Origin: CAIQIA01 sp945861105
Lineage (GTDB): Bacteria > Cyanobacteriota > Cyanobacteriia > PCC-6307 > Cyanobiaceae
Direction: 5' to 3'
Assembly (NCBI GenBank): GCA_947488815.1
Contig: CANLCC010000029.1
Span: 1-25,564, forward strand
Length of the DNA stretch: 25,564 bases
In this document: piece by piece, positions 8,019 to 15,831 of the stretch
Layout: every line of letters starts with the position of its first letter
Position numbering within the stretch: the first letter of the stretch is position 1
Notes under the pieces: generated by a model
Seen by the model: the letters and a program-made list of their open reading frames with translations, nothing else
Database searches by the model: none
Told to the model about the DNA's origin: nothing
Made by a program: the position numbers and the translations under genes

Positions 8019-8355
8019 AGGAGCCGAGCTTGAAGGCCTCCTGCACGACCGCGAAGACGGCGCCGATGCGCAGATTGTCGAGCACCGTCCAGGCCAGGCC
8101 TGGCTGTTCGCCCGCGTAGCGACCACGAAGACGCACCAGAGCCTCGGTGCCCAGCAGCATCAGCAGGGCACCGAGGCTCTGGAGTTTGGCCAGGTTGACA
8201 AAGATCGAGGCCACATTGCTGCCCAGGTAGGCCCCCAGCAGCAGGGCCAGCAGACCGATGCTGCGGTTCCGCCAGCTGCCCCCCAGCCAGCGCTCCAGGG
8301 GCTGCACCAGGCGCTGCAGAAGCGCATTCCAGCGGGTGGATTGCAGCTGCGTCAT
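8017..8355 (-). CDS. ycf20: Ycf20-like (DUF565) membrane protein
   Basis: A 112-residue protein with two likely membrane helices: SIGLLALLLGAYLGSNVASI and, after a short NLAKLQS loop, LGALLMLLGTEALV. The pattern of a basic N-terminus, GxYLGS in the first helix, and a C-terminal TVLDNLRIGAVFAVVQEAFKLGS matches the DUF565/Ycf20 family of cyanobacteria and plastids. Plant relatives have been connected with non-photochemical quenching, but the molecular role is not established. Its ATG overlaps the stop of the upstream HAD gene by four bases, so the two are translationally coupled on the minus strand. Confidence 0.82.
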   Translation of the reverse strand: MTQLQSTRWNALLQRLVQPLERWLGGSWRNRSIGLLALLLGAYLGSNVASIFVNLAKLQSLGALLMLLGTEALVRLRGRYAGEQPGLAWTVLDNLRIGAVFAVVQEAFKLGS

Positions 8356-9080
8356 GGCTGGGCGTGCAGACGGCGCAGGTCGTCGAGGCCAATCGACCGC
8401 CCCAGTATCCCGGACTCCAGATCATCCACCAGGGCCACCGCCCCGGCCATGGGCCCTGGCTCACCCCCGCAGCGGGTGATCAGCACCGCCAGGCCCGCCC
8501 CCCGGGCCGCCTGCAGGCCGGCCGCTGAATCCTCGAGGGCAAGGGCTCGGTCGGCCGGGAGATCGAGCGCCGCCAGGGCCGTGCGGTAGGCGGCCGGGTC
8601 GGGTTTCTTGGCGGCCACATCCTCTCCGCAGATCCAGAGCTCGAACAGCGGCGCCAGCCAGCCATGGCCCGCCAGCAGGGCGGCCACGGCGGCCCGGCTG
8701 CTGGTGGTCACCACCGCCTGGCGCAGGCCGGCCGCCGCCGCCTCCCTGAGCAGGCGTTCCACGCCGGGGCGCAGGGGCAGGCCGGCCTGCTGCAGCCGTT
8801 GGCGGTACAACTCTGTTTTGTGGGCATGCAGCCGGCGCACCCAGCCCTCCGGATCCCGGCGGGCTTCCGCGGGCCAGTCTTCGCGGGTCTCCATCCAGGC
8901 CCGCAGCCGTTCGCGGCCCCCGCCCACCGCCAGCAGGCGGGCATAGACCGGTCGCGACCAGTGCCAATCGCAGCCGGCGGCGGCAAAGGCCGCATTGAAC
9001 GACGGCCGGTGGCCCTCCTGCTCCGTGTCGGCCAGGGTGCCGTCCACGTCCCAGAGGAGGGCGTCGAGGCTTGCCATCAT
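8352..9080 (-). CDS. cbbY: HAD-family phosphatase, CbbY type
   Basis: A 242-residue HAD hydrolase of subfamily IA. Motif I is DVDGTLADTEQEGH with nucleophile Asp11 and acid/base Asp13. The cap region has NAAFAAAGCDWHWSRPVYARLLAVGGG, very like CbbY proteins, which remove phosphate from xylulose-1,5-bisphosphate, a misfire product that inhibits Rubisco. Motif II is VVTTSS, the motif III lysine is in AAKKPDP, and motif IV is ALEDSAAG. CbbY function fits a carbon-fixing host, but other sugar-phosphate substrates cannot be excluded. The start is ATG 9080 or the adjacent ATG 9077. It is the first gene of a minus-strand pair with ycf20 and diverges from recJ over about 44 bases. Confidence 0.85.
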   Translation of the reverse strand: MMASLDALLWDVDGTLADTEQEGHRPSFNAAFAAAGCDWHWSRPVYARLLAVGGGRERLRAWMETREDWPAEARRDPEGWVRRLHAHKTELYRQRLQQAGLPLRPGVERLLREAAAAGLRQAVVTTSSRAAVAALLAGHGWLAPLFELWICGEDVAAKKPDPAAYRTALAALDLPADRALALEDSAAGLQAARGAGLAVLITRCGGEPGPMAGAVALVDDLESGILGRSIGLDDLRRLHAQP

Positions 9081-9102
9081 GGCCGGCAGGTGAGGCGCAC
9101 CC

Positions 9103-9108
9103 TAGGTC
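9103..9108 (+). promoter_or_regulatory. Candidate -10 region of recJ
   Basis: CCTAGGTCT contains TAGGTC 16 bases before the proposed TTG start of recJ, in a short divergent spacer. It is a weaker match (final T shifted by one) than its counterparts elsewhere in the window. Confidence 0.22.
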
Positions 9109-9124
9109 TCCATCGCGTGTTCCC

Positions 9125-11002
9125 TTGACCTCTCCGACCGACCCCGATCCCCTCTGGCAGCTGCCCGAACCCCTCCGCGAGCCCGCCCCCGGAGCCGGCA
9201 GCCTGGCGCCTGAACTGCTGGCGGTGCTGCAGCGGCGGGGCTGGCAGGGGGAGGCCCTGCAGGAACTGCTGCAGCCCTCCCCGCCGCCGCCGGCCCAGGA
9301 GCATTTCCCTGAGCTCAGGGTCGCGGTGCTGCGCCTGGCCAGCGCCTGCGACCGGGGGGAACCCCTGGCGGTGTGCGGTGACTACGACGCCGACGGCATG
9401 ACGAGCACCGCCCTGCTGCTGGGGGTGCTCCAGCGGTTGGGGGCCCGTCCCCGGGCCGCCATCCCCAGCCGCCAGGACGACGGTTACGGCCTCAATGCGG
9501 CCATGGTGGAGCGGCTGGAGGCCGATGGGGTGCGGCTGCTGGTGACCGTCGACAACGGTGTGGCTGCCCTGGAAGCCCTCGAGCGGGCCCGGCAGCTGGG
9601 GGTCGAGGTGATCGTCACCGACCACCACACCCTGCCGCCCGCGCGGCCCCCGCTGCTGGCCCTGCTGCATCCGGCCCTCACACCGCCGGGGTCCCCCTAC
9701 CGCGGACTGGCGGGGGTGGGCCTGGCCCACGTGCTGGCGGCGGCCCTGGCGGACCACCGCCGCCGCCCGGAGGTGCTCGAGGCGTCCCTGGATCTCTTCT
9801 GCCTCGGCACGATCGCCGACATGGCACCGCTCACCGGCGTCAACCGCCATTGGCTGCGCCAGGGGCTGCCCCGACTGCATCGCAGCCGCCTGCCAGGCCT
9901 GCAGGCCCTCTGCGCCGTCGCCGGTGTCGATGACCGCCCGATCGACAGCCAGGGGGTGGGGTTCCGCCTGGCCCCCCGCCTCAACGCCGTGGGTCGTCTT
10001 GATGATCCGTCCCTGGCGGTGGAGCTGCTCACCACCGCCGATGCCGCCAGGGCCGCGGAGCTGGCTGGTCGCTGCGAAGACCTCAATCGCCAGCGGCGGG
10101 AACTGTGCGACGGCATCGAGGCCGAAGCCCAGGCCCTGGTGGAGGCCGATGGCCCCCGCCGTCCCTCGTTTCTGCTGCTGGCCCAGAGCCACTGGCACCA
10201 CGGTGTGATCGGCATCGTTGCCGCCCGGCTGGTGGAGCACTGGGGCTTGCCGGTGGCGTTGCTGGCCGGCCAGGGGGACGGCTGCCTGCGGGCCTCGGTG
10301 CGGGCCCCCCAGGGGTTTGCCGTCGATGGGGCATTGCAGGCCTGCGGCGACCTGCTCGAACGCTTCGGCGGCCATCCCGCCGCCGGTGGCTTCACGGTGC
10401 GCGCCGACCGGGTGGCTGCCCTGCACGAGCGCCTCTGTGACCTGGCCGACGGCTGGCTGGCCGGCCGGGCGGCGGCGCCGGTGGTGGCCCCCGAGGCCCT
10501 GCTCCCCCTCGACCGCATCGACCGCCCCTTCCACCGTCAGCTGCAGCAGCTGGAACCGTTCGGCATCGGCCATCCCCGGCCACTCTTCTGGTGCCCCGCC
10601 TGCCCGGTGCTGCAGCGGCGGATCATGGGCGGTGGCCACCTCTCGCTTGAGATCGACACCCCCTCCGGGCCGTTGCGGGCGATCGCCTGGCGTTGGAACC
10701 GTCCGGCCCCGCAGGCGTCGCTGCTCGATCTGGCCTTCCACCTGGTGCTCGACAGCTGGCAGGGCCGGGAACGGCTGCAGCTCGAATTGGTGGCCCTGCG
10801 TCCCGCCGCCGCCGGCCGGGTGCTGCTGCAGCGGGGGCGGCGGCTCTATGACTGCCGCAGAGACGGGCAGACCGTGACGATCCGCAATCCGGAAGGGGAA
10901 GAGCTGCGCCACGTCTGCGACGGCAGCAGCGCCCTCCCCGACCATCCGGCCACCGCGGCCCTGGTCCACCAGGCGGCCCATGCCCTGGGTCTGGCGGCAT
11001 GA
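9125..11002 (+). CDS. recJ: Single-stranded-DNA-specific exonuclease RecJ
   Basis: A 5'-to-3' exonuclease for single-stranded DNA in recombination and mismatch or excision repair. The DHH phosphoesterase core is clear: GDYDADGMTST (Asp86, Asp88, Asp90) and the signature TDHH (Asp166-His168), followed by CLGTIADMAPL and RLNAVGRL. The DHHA1 part has SHWHHGVIGIVAARLVE and GGHPAAGGF, and an OB-fold-like C-terminal domain follows. With TTG at 9125 it has 625 residues. I prefer this start because the alternative ATG at 9071 lies inside the divergent HAD gene, but TTG has no clear ribosome binding site, so the start is uncertain. The stop overlaps the start of the CLC gene by four bases (ATGA). Confidence 0.93.
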   Translation: MTSPTDPDPLWQLPEPLREPAPGAGSLAPELLAVLQRRGWQGEALQELLQPSPPPPAQEHFPELRVAVLRLASACDRGEPLAVCGDYDADGMTSTALLLGVLQRLGARPRAAIPSRQDDGYGLNAAMVERLEADGVRLLVTVDNGVAALEALERARQLGVEVIVTDHHTLPPARPPLLALLHPALTPPGSPYRGLAGVGLAHVLAAALADHRRRPEVLEASLDLFCLGTIADMAPLTGVNRHWLRQGLPRLHRSRLPGLQALCAVAGVDDRPIDSQGVGFRLAPRLNAVGRLDDPSLAVELLTTADAARAAELAGRCEDLNRQRRELCDGIEAEAQALVEADGPRRPSFLLLAQSHWHHGVIGIVAARLVEHWGLPVALLAGQGDGCLRASVRAPQGFAVDGALQACGDLLERFGGHPAAGGFTVRADRVAALHERLCDLADGWLAGRAAAPVVAPEALLPLDRIDRPFHRQLQQLEPFGIGHPRPLFWCPACPVLQRRIMGGGHLSLEIDTPSGPLRAIAWRWNRPAPQASLLDLAFHLVLDSWQGRERLQLELVALRPAAAGRVLLQRGRRLYDCRRDGQTVTIRNPEGEELRHVCDGSSALPDHPATAALVHQAAHALGLAA

Positions 11003-12279
11003 GCCTGCTGCCCCCCCTGCTGCTGCTGGGGGTCACCGTCGGTCTGATCTGTCTGCCGCTCAACCTGCTCGATGCCCAGGTGCAGGCGTTTCTGCTGAGC
11101 CGGTTTGATGGTGGTGCCCAGCTCTGGCTGCTGGCCCCTCTGATCGGCTTGCCCCCCCTGCTGCTGCTGCAGCAACGCACCGGGCTGGGCTGCGGCGCCG
11201 GTTCCGGCATCCCCCACACCGCCGTGGCGATCGAGGAGCCCGCCCGCGCCCCTGCCCTGCTGTCCCTGCGGTCGCTGCTGGCGCGGCTGCTGCTGTTCGT
11301 CGGCGCCAGCGTGGCCCTCCTGCCCCTCGGCCGCGAGGGGCCGGTGGTGTTTGTCGGCGCGGCGGCGGTCTGGGCCCTGCGGCGTCCCCTGGCGGGTCCT
11401 CTGCGGCAGCTGGGCCTGCCGACCCTGCTGGCCGCCGCCGGCGGGGCCGGCCTGGCGGCAGGCTTCAACACGCCCCTGGTGGCGGTGATCTTCGCGGCAG
11501 AAGAGCTGCTGCAGCGCTTCAGTTCCCGGCTGCTGTGGACGGCGCTGGTGCTGGCGCTGCCGGCGGCCCTGGTGGCCGGCCTCGGCGGTCAGCCCCTGTT
11601 CGCCTTCGGTGTGTTGCCCCTGGCGCTGGAGGAACCCCGCCAGCTGCTGCTGGGGTTGCCCATCGGCGTGGCCGGGGGCCTGGCCGGCGCGGGCTTCTCC
11701 TGGCTGGTGCTGCAGGTGTCGGCCCGTCTGGCCCCCGCGATTTCCCGCGCCCCCCTCGCCATGGGGCTGGCGCTCGGCGGTGGACTATCCCTGCTGGGGT
11801 TGCTCAGCGGCGGCAGGGCCCTGGGCAGCGGCGCCGCCGTGGTGGCCGATCTGGTGGGCCGTGGAGGGGAGCTGTCCCCTGGGGCGACGGCCCTGGCCCT
11901 GGTCGGTCGGGGTCTTGGCCCCGTGCTGGCCATGGGCACCGGTCTGCCGGGCGGGTTGATCGATCCGGCCCTCAGCCTGGGGGGACTGCTGGGCCAGCTG
12001 CTGAGCCGCAGTGTCGGCGTCGAACCGCTGCTGGGGGTCGGCCTCGGGCTGGCCGCAGGGTTGGCGGGGTGTCTGCAGCTGCCCGTGTTCGCGTCGTTGT
12101 TTGCCCTGCGGCTTTGCGGTGATCAACAGCTGTTACCGGGCGTGGTGACGGCGGCCCTGGTGGCCGCCATGACGAGCCGCTGGCTGCAGCCGGTGCCCCT
12201 GTACCACGGGCTCACCGAGCGTTTCGTCCGCAGCCTGGCGGCGGGCAACCCGCAGGATCAGAGCGCGCCGCGCCTGTAG
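10999..12279 (+). CDS. CLC-family chloride channel or H+/Cl- antiporter
   Basis: A 426-residue polytopic membrane protein. The selectivity motifs are present: GSGIP (68-72) and GREGP (111-115), whose Glu113 corresponds to the gating glutamate of CLC exchangers. TGLPGGLIDPALSLGGLLGQL replaces the usual GxFxP loop. The retained gating glutamate is compatible with an antiporter as well as a channel. The protein is short and very Leu/Gly/Ala-rich, lacks the C-terminal CBS domains of larger CLCs, and the GxFxP motif is altered (GLIDP), so ion preference is open. It overlaps recJ by four bases and is probably coupled to it; its 3' end overlaps the convergent psb30 by 22 bases. Confidence 0.88.
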   Translation: MSLLPPLLLLGVTVGLICLPLNLLDAQVQAFLLSRFDGGAQLWLLAPLIGLPPLLLLQQRTGLGCGAGSGIPHTAVAIEEPARAPALLSLRSLLARLLLFVGASVALLPLGREGPVVFVGAAAVWALRRPLAGPLRQLGLPTLLAAAGGAGLAAGFNTPLVAVIFAAEELLQRFSSRLLWTALVLALPAALVAGLGGQPLFAFGVLPLALEEPRQLLLGLPIGVAGGLAGAGFSWLVLQVSARLAPAISRAPLAMGLALGGGLSLLGLLSGGRALGSGAAVVADLVGRGGELSPGATALALVGRGLGPVLAMGTGLPGGLIDPALSLGGLLGQLLSRSVGVEPLLGVGLGLAAGLAGCLQLPVFASLFALRLCGDQQLLPGVVTAALVAAMTSRWLQPVPLYHGLTERFVRSLAAGNPQDQSAPRL

Positions 12280-12365
12280 AAGAGGATGAACACCACCGCC
12301 GGACCGGCCAGGGTGATGAGCGCCAGGGCGGCGAAATTGGCAATCAGGTGGACATCGAAGCCCAT
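12258..12365 (-). CDS. psb30: Photosystem II reaction-centre protein Psb30 (Ycf12)
   Basis: A 35-residue single-helix membrane protein: MGFDVHLIANFAALALITLA followed by a hydrophobic stretch and the tail FYRRGAL. Pattern and length match Psb30/Ycf12, a peripheral subunit of photosystem II in the thylakoid membrane near the PsbE/PsbJ side that stabilises the complex. The start ATG at 12365 is preceded by GGAGA about eight bases upstream and by a TAAAGT -10 candidate. It overlaps the 3' end of the CLC gene tail to tail and diverges from the ykgJ-like gene. A longer in-frame extension upstream exists but is shadow sequence. Confidence 0.92.
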   Translation of the reverse strand: MGFDVHLIANFAALALITLAGPAVVFILFYRRGAL

Positions 12366-12393
12366 GAAACTGTCTCCCAGTGCATCCGTGCAG

Positions 12394-12399
12394 ACTTTA
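12394..12399 (-). promoter_or_regulatory. Candidate -10 element of psb30
   Basis: TAAAGT on the minus strand ends 28 bases before the psb30 ATG and is the only AT-rich hexamer in this divergent spacer. Confidence 0.38.
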
Positions 12400-12440
12400 C
12401 GGGGCGTGGCCGGCTCCGGTCGTGATCGGGGGCAGAGGCC

Positions 12441-12797
12441 GTGACGGCTTGTCACAGCTGGAGCTGCGTCAGCGGTTGCGGCGCCTGCTGCCGCCTCGAT
12501 CCGGCCCGGCGGCCCGAAGCCCTCGAGGCCCTCGACGCGCAGGAACGCACGACCTATCTCGCGATGGTGGGTCCCGACGGCTGGTGCCGCCATTACGACA
12601 CCGGTTCACGCCGCTGCCGCATCTACGACGAGCGTCCGGCGTTCTGTCGGGTGGAGGGCCTGGCCGAACGCTTCGGCATCCCGACGGAGGACCGCGACGC
12701 CTTCGCCATCGCCTGCTGCCACCAGCAGATCCGCGTCGAATACGGTGGGCGCAGCGTCGAACGCCGCCGTTTTGACCGCTCCCTCCGCCGATCCTGA
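12441..12797 (+). CDS. YkgJ-family cysteine-cluster protein (putative Zn/Fe binding)
   Basis: A 118-residue protein starting at GTG, with a Cys-rich head (Cys4, Cys9, Cys13, Cys16, Cys17, including GCGACC), then DGWCRHYD, CRIYDERPAFCR and a late CC pair. This spacing is the YkgJ/UPF0153 signature, thought to chelate zinc or an iron cofactor. The function in cyanobacteria is not known. Its 3' end overlaps the first GDT1-like gene, and psb30 lies just upstream in the opposite direction, so a link to metal supply for photosynthesis is conceivable but only inferred from neighbours. Confidence 0.82.
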   Translation: MTACHSWSCVSGCGACCRLDPARRPEALEALDAQERTTYLAMVGPDGWCRHYDTGSRRCRIYDERPAFCRVEGLAERFGIPTEDRDAFAIACCHQQIRVEYGGRSVERRRFDRSLRRS

Positions 12798-13110
12798 CCC
12801 CCGCCCGGCGGCCGGGGGCAGGGCTCTGGTGATCTCCACGTTCGTGACGGTGTTTCTCGCCGAGCTGGGGGACAAGACGCAGATCGCCACCCTGCTGCTG
12901 TCGGCCCAGTCGGGACGGCCCTGGCTGGTGTTCGCCGGGGCGGCGACGGCCCTGGTGGCCACCAGCCTGGTGGGGGTGCTGGCAGGCCGCTGGCTGGCCC
13001 GCTGGCTTCCCCCCCAGCGGCTCGAACTGCTGGCCGGCGGTCTGATGCTGATCCTGGGGGGCTGGCTGGGGGTGCGTTCGGCCATCAGCCTGCTCCACCT
13101 CCACCCCTGA
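12772..13110 (+). CDS. UPF0016/GDT1 (TMEM165-like) half-transporter, first of a pair
   Basis: A small membrane protein of about 112 residues carrying one copy of the family motif, FLAELGDKTQIATLLL (Glu31, Asp34), the cation-binding helix of UPF0016 cation exchangers. About three helices are visible: 19-41, the ATALVATSLVGVLAG segment, and the LELLAGGLMLILGGWLGV segment. Full-length family members hold two such halves; here the second half is the next gene, so the two probably form a heterodimer. Relatives move Mn2+ or Ca2+; split 'hemi' pairs in cyanobacteria have been linked to manganese transport. The start is uncertain: TTG 12772 is taken, with GTG 12745 in frame; both overlap the ykgJ-like gene. 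Confidence 0.85.
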   Translation: MTAPSADPDPRPAAGGRALVISTFVTVFLAELGDKTQIATLLLSAQSGRPWLVFAGAATALVATSLVGVLAGRWLARWLPPQRLELLAGGLMLILGGWLGVRSAISLLHLHP

Positions 13111-13126
13111 GACCTCCACCCCTGAG
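13097..13126 (+). repeat. Perfect 15-bp tandem duplication over a stop codon
   Basis: ACCTCCACCCCTGAG occurs twice back to back (13097-13111, 13112-13126). The first copy carries the TGA stop of the first GDT1 gene; the second makes up most of the spacer before the second gene. It looks like a recent replication-slippage event. Confidence 0.9.
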
Positions 13127-13132
13127 ACCGCC

Positions 13133-13516
13133 ATGGCGCCATCCCCGGAACTGCTGCTGCTGGGATCGACCTTCTCGACGGTCTTTCTGGCCGAACTGGG
13201 GGACAAGACCCAGCTGGCCACCATGGCCCTGAGCGGCAGCAGCGACCGGCCGCTGCTGGTGTTCGCCGGCAGCGCCTCGGCCCTTGTGCTGGCCAGTTTC
13301 GTGGGGGCCGTGGCGGGGGGATCCCTGGCCCGGGTGGTGCCCACCGATCTGCTGCAGCTGCTGGCGGCCGTGGGCTTTCTGGTGATCGGCCTGCGGTTGC
13401 TGCTGGGGGCGATCAGGGGTGGCCCGGTCGCTGCCTACAGTGGAATCAATGGTGGCGGGACCGAGCCTCACGGTGGCGACCAGTCCGCCGCCGCATCTCA
13501 GGTTCCGCCCGCATGA
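13133..13516 (+). CDS. UPF0016/GDT1 (TMEM165-like) half-transporter, second of a pair
   Basis: A 127-residue partner of the preceding gene. It repeats the motif FLAELGDKTQLATMAL (Glu21, Asp24) near the N-terminus and has further helices at ASALVLASFVGAVAGGSLA and LLQLLAAVGFLVIGLRLLLGA, followed by a polar tail of about 30 residues rich in Gly, Ser and Ala. Together the two genes supply both motif helices found in one chain in larger UPF0016 proteins. ATG 13133 is 22 bases after the previous stop; the 3' end overlaps the start of the RNB gene by four bases (ATGA). A divalent-cation, probably Mn2+, exchanger role is inferred from the family. Confidence 0.86.
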   Translation: MAPSPELLLLGSTFSTVFLAELGDKTQLATMALSGSSDRPLLVFAGSASALVLASFVGAVAGGSLARVVPTDLLQLLAAVGFLVIGLRLLLGAIRGGPVAAYSGINGGGTEPHGGDQSAAASQVPPA

Positions 13517-15831
13517 AGTTTTCCGTCGCCGATCTGCTCGAACAGCTCAAGGCGCCAGCGGCCCTGCCGGTGGCCGACCTCAGCAGCCGGCTCGACCTGG
13601 GCAGCGACAGCGACCGGATCCAGCTTGATCTGGCCCTGGCGGCCCTCGAACAGCTCGGTCTGATCAGGCGCGACGACGACGGCATCAGCCGCTGCGCCGC
13701 CGATGATCTGGTGGAGGCCAGGCTGCGCTGCTCAAGCAAGGGGTTCTGCTTCGCCCTGCGGGATGACGGTGGCGAGGACATTTACATCCGCGACCACCAG
13801 CTCAACCACGCCTGGAACGGTGACCGGGTGCTGGTGCGGGTGCTGCGGGACGGCGGCCGCCGGCGTTCCCCCGAAGGCGGGGTGCAGTGCATCCTCGAGC
13901 GGGCCAACACCCACGTGCTCGCCCAGGTGCATCGCCACGAAGACGGCACGGTTCAGGCGGTTCCCCTGGATGACCGGCTCCAGGCGCCCGTCCACCTCGA
14001 CGCCGCGGCCGCCGACCATGCCGACCGCCAGGACGAGGCCGTGGTGGAGGTGGCGGTCGATCGGTTCCCGGTCGGTCAGTTCCCCGCCCGCGGCCATGTG
14101 GCCCGCTCCCTCTCGATCAAGGGCGGTGCCCAGGCCGACCGTGAGCTGCTGCTGGCCCGCCACCGGCTGGAGACCGAGGGCTATGGCGGCCGGGCCGGCC
14201 TGCGGCAGCCCACCGCCACGGGCCGGGACGATCTCACCGGCCTGGCCACCATCGGCTTCCGGGGCTGGGAGGGGATCGACGCCCCGATCCTGCCGGCGGT
14301 GTCCCTCGAGACCATCGACGGCGGCTGGCGTCTCTGGCTCCACAGCCCGGCCCTGGCCGAACGCCTCACCCTCGACGGTCCCATGGACCGCTGGATCCGC
14401 CGTCGGGGCGAAGCCATCGGCCTGGGTGAGGGCTGGTGGCCCCTGCTGCCACCGACGTTGCAGAAGGCCGCGGCCTTTGCCTCCGAGCGTGAGCAGGAGG
14501 CGGTCTCGGTGGCCCTCGAGCTGTCGGAGGCGGGGGAGCTGCAGCACTACCGCTTCTGCCTGAGTCGGATCAAACCAGCTGCCCTGCTCGGCCGTGGGGC
14601 CCTCGAGGCCTGGCTGGCCCGCAAGCCCAAGGCCCGCACCACCCCCGTGGCCCTGAAGGCCTTCAAGGCCCATCTGCCCCTGCTCGAGCAGCTGCAGGAG
14701 CTGGTGCTGCGCCTGCGTGCCCAGCGCCAGGCCGGCGGCAGCCTCGACCTGCCCCTCACCCTGCCCCCGCTGCCGGGCCTGGGCACCCTCGCTGGGGGAC
14801 TCCCCGACCAGCGCCGCCAGGGATGGTTCCGCAGCAGCGATCCTGCCGATCCCGTGGGCTGGCTGCGGGAACTGCTGCGGCCAGCCGAACAGGCCTTCGG
14901 TCGCCACGCGGCGGCCCTCGAGCTGCCGGTGCTGTTCCAGGGGCAGCCGGCACCGGATCCGGCCGACCTCAACGATGTGGTCAAGCTGGCGATCGGCCTT
15001 GAGGTGCCGCTGGAACTGGCGGCCGATGGCAATGCACCGGCTCCCCAGGCCCTCGCCGATGCCCTGGCCGCCAGCGACCGCGCCCGGGTGCTGCTGCAGG
15101 TGCTGCGCGAACTGTGCCGGCCGGTGCAGCTGTCGACCACTCCGCTGGCCAATGCCCTGGCGGCCGAGCCGGTGGCCTATGCCCCCTGGGGGGCGGCGGC
15201 CCTGCATTACGGCTCGCTGTGGAACCAGTCGGTCCTTGTGAGCCTGCTGACCGACGGCAAGGACCGGCCCAGCGTGCGCCACAAGACCCGCCTGGACCTG
15301 GGCAGCGACAGCTGCCACGGCCAGGCCGACTGGCCGCTGCTCACCCCCGGTCAGCTCACCCCCTTCCAGGATGTATTGGCCTCCGGCCTGGCGGCCCGCC
15401 TCAACGGTCGCAGCCGTGTCGCCGACGAAATGGAAGCCGACGTGATCGCCCTGGCCCAGGCCCGGGCGGCGGAACCGCTGGTGGGCCAGACCCTCACCGG
15501 CGTCATCAGCGGGGTGCAGAGCTATGGCTTCTTCGTGGAGTTGCCCCCCAGCCAGGTGGAGGGGCTGGTGCATGTCAGCTCCCTCAAGGACGACTGGTAC
15601 GAGTACCGTTCGCGCCAGCATCGGCTGGTGGGACGCAAGAACCGACGCACCTACAAGCTCGGAGACAGCGTCGAGGTGGAGGTGCTGAAGCTTGATGTGC
15701 TGCGGCACCAGATCGACCTGGCGGTGGTGCTGCCCGAGGGTGAGGAGTACGGGCCTGAGGACGACGCCGATGTCGCCGGAGCCAATGGTGTGCTGAGCCC
15801 CGCCGAGGACGGCGAGGATGAGATCGACTGA
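13513..15831 (+). CDS. RNB/S1-domain protein (RNase II/R relative) with degenerate catalytic motif
   Basis: A 772-residue protein with the layout of RNase II/R: a winged-helix-like N-terminus, a cold-shock-like part (RCSSKGFCFALRDDGGEDIY), an RNB region (about 240-570) and a C-terminal S1 domain (about 658-735, VISGVQSYGFFVEL, EGLVHVSSL). In active enzymes the RNB domain begins with a TID...D.DDA motif supplying metal-binding aspartates. Here the matching place (about 245-262) reads TIGFRGWEGIDAPILPAVSL, so the Asp cluster is not visible, while surrounding landmarks (LWLHSPALAERL, LPPTLQKAAAF, LSRIKP) remain. It may be an inactive RNA-binding relative or use other residues. It overlaps the preceding and following genes and is part of a run of coupled genes. 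Confidence 0.82.
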   Translation: MKFSVADLLEQLKAPAALPVADLSSRLDLGSDSDRIQLDLALAALEQLGLIRRDDDGISRCAADDLVEARLRCSSKGFCFALRDDGGEDIYIRDHQLNHAWNGDRVLVRVLRDGGRRRSPEGGVQCILERANTHVLAQVHRHEDGTVQAVPLDDRLQAPVHLDAAAADHADRQDEAVVEVAVDRFPVGQFPARGHVARSLSIKGGAQADRELLLARHRLETEGYGGRAGLRQPTATGRDDLTGLATIGFRGWEGIDAPILPAVSLETIDGGWRLWLHSPALAERLTLDGPMDRWIRRRGEAIGLGEGWWPLLPPTLQKAAAFASEREQEAVSVALELSEAGELQHYRFCLSRIKPAALLGRGALEAWLARKPKARTTPVALKAFKAHLPLLEQLQELVLRLRAQRQAGGSLDLPLTLPPLPGLGTLAGGLPDQRRQGWFRSSDPADPVGWLRELLRPAEQAFGRHAAALELPVLFQGQPAPDPADLNDVVKLAIGLEVPLELAADGNAPAPQALADALAASDRARVLLQVLRELCRPVQLSTTPLANALAAEPVAYAPWGAAALHYGSLWNQSVLVSLLTDGKDRPSVRHKTRLDLGSDSCHGQADWPLLTPGQLTPFQDVLASGLAARLNGRSRVADEMEADVIALAQARAAEPLVGQTLTGVISGVQSYGFFVELPPSQVEGLVHVSSLKDDWYEYRSRQHRLVGRKNRRTYKLGDSVEVEVLKLDVLRHQIDLAVVLPEGEEYGPEDDADVAGANGVLSPAEDGEDEID

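Noticed and set aside
9077..10981. 634-codon minus-strand frame opposite recJ
   Set aside because: Antisense shadow of a clear recJ gene; Gln/Gly/His/Pro-rich low-complexity translation.
13732..15708. 658-codon minus-strand frame opposite the RNB gene
   Set aside because: Antisense shadow; no domain signs, while the plus strand encodes clear cold-shock-like and S1 regions.
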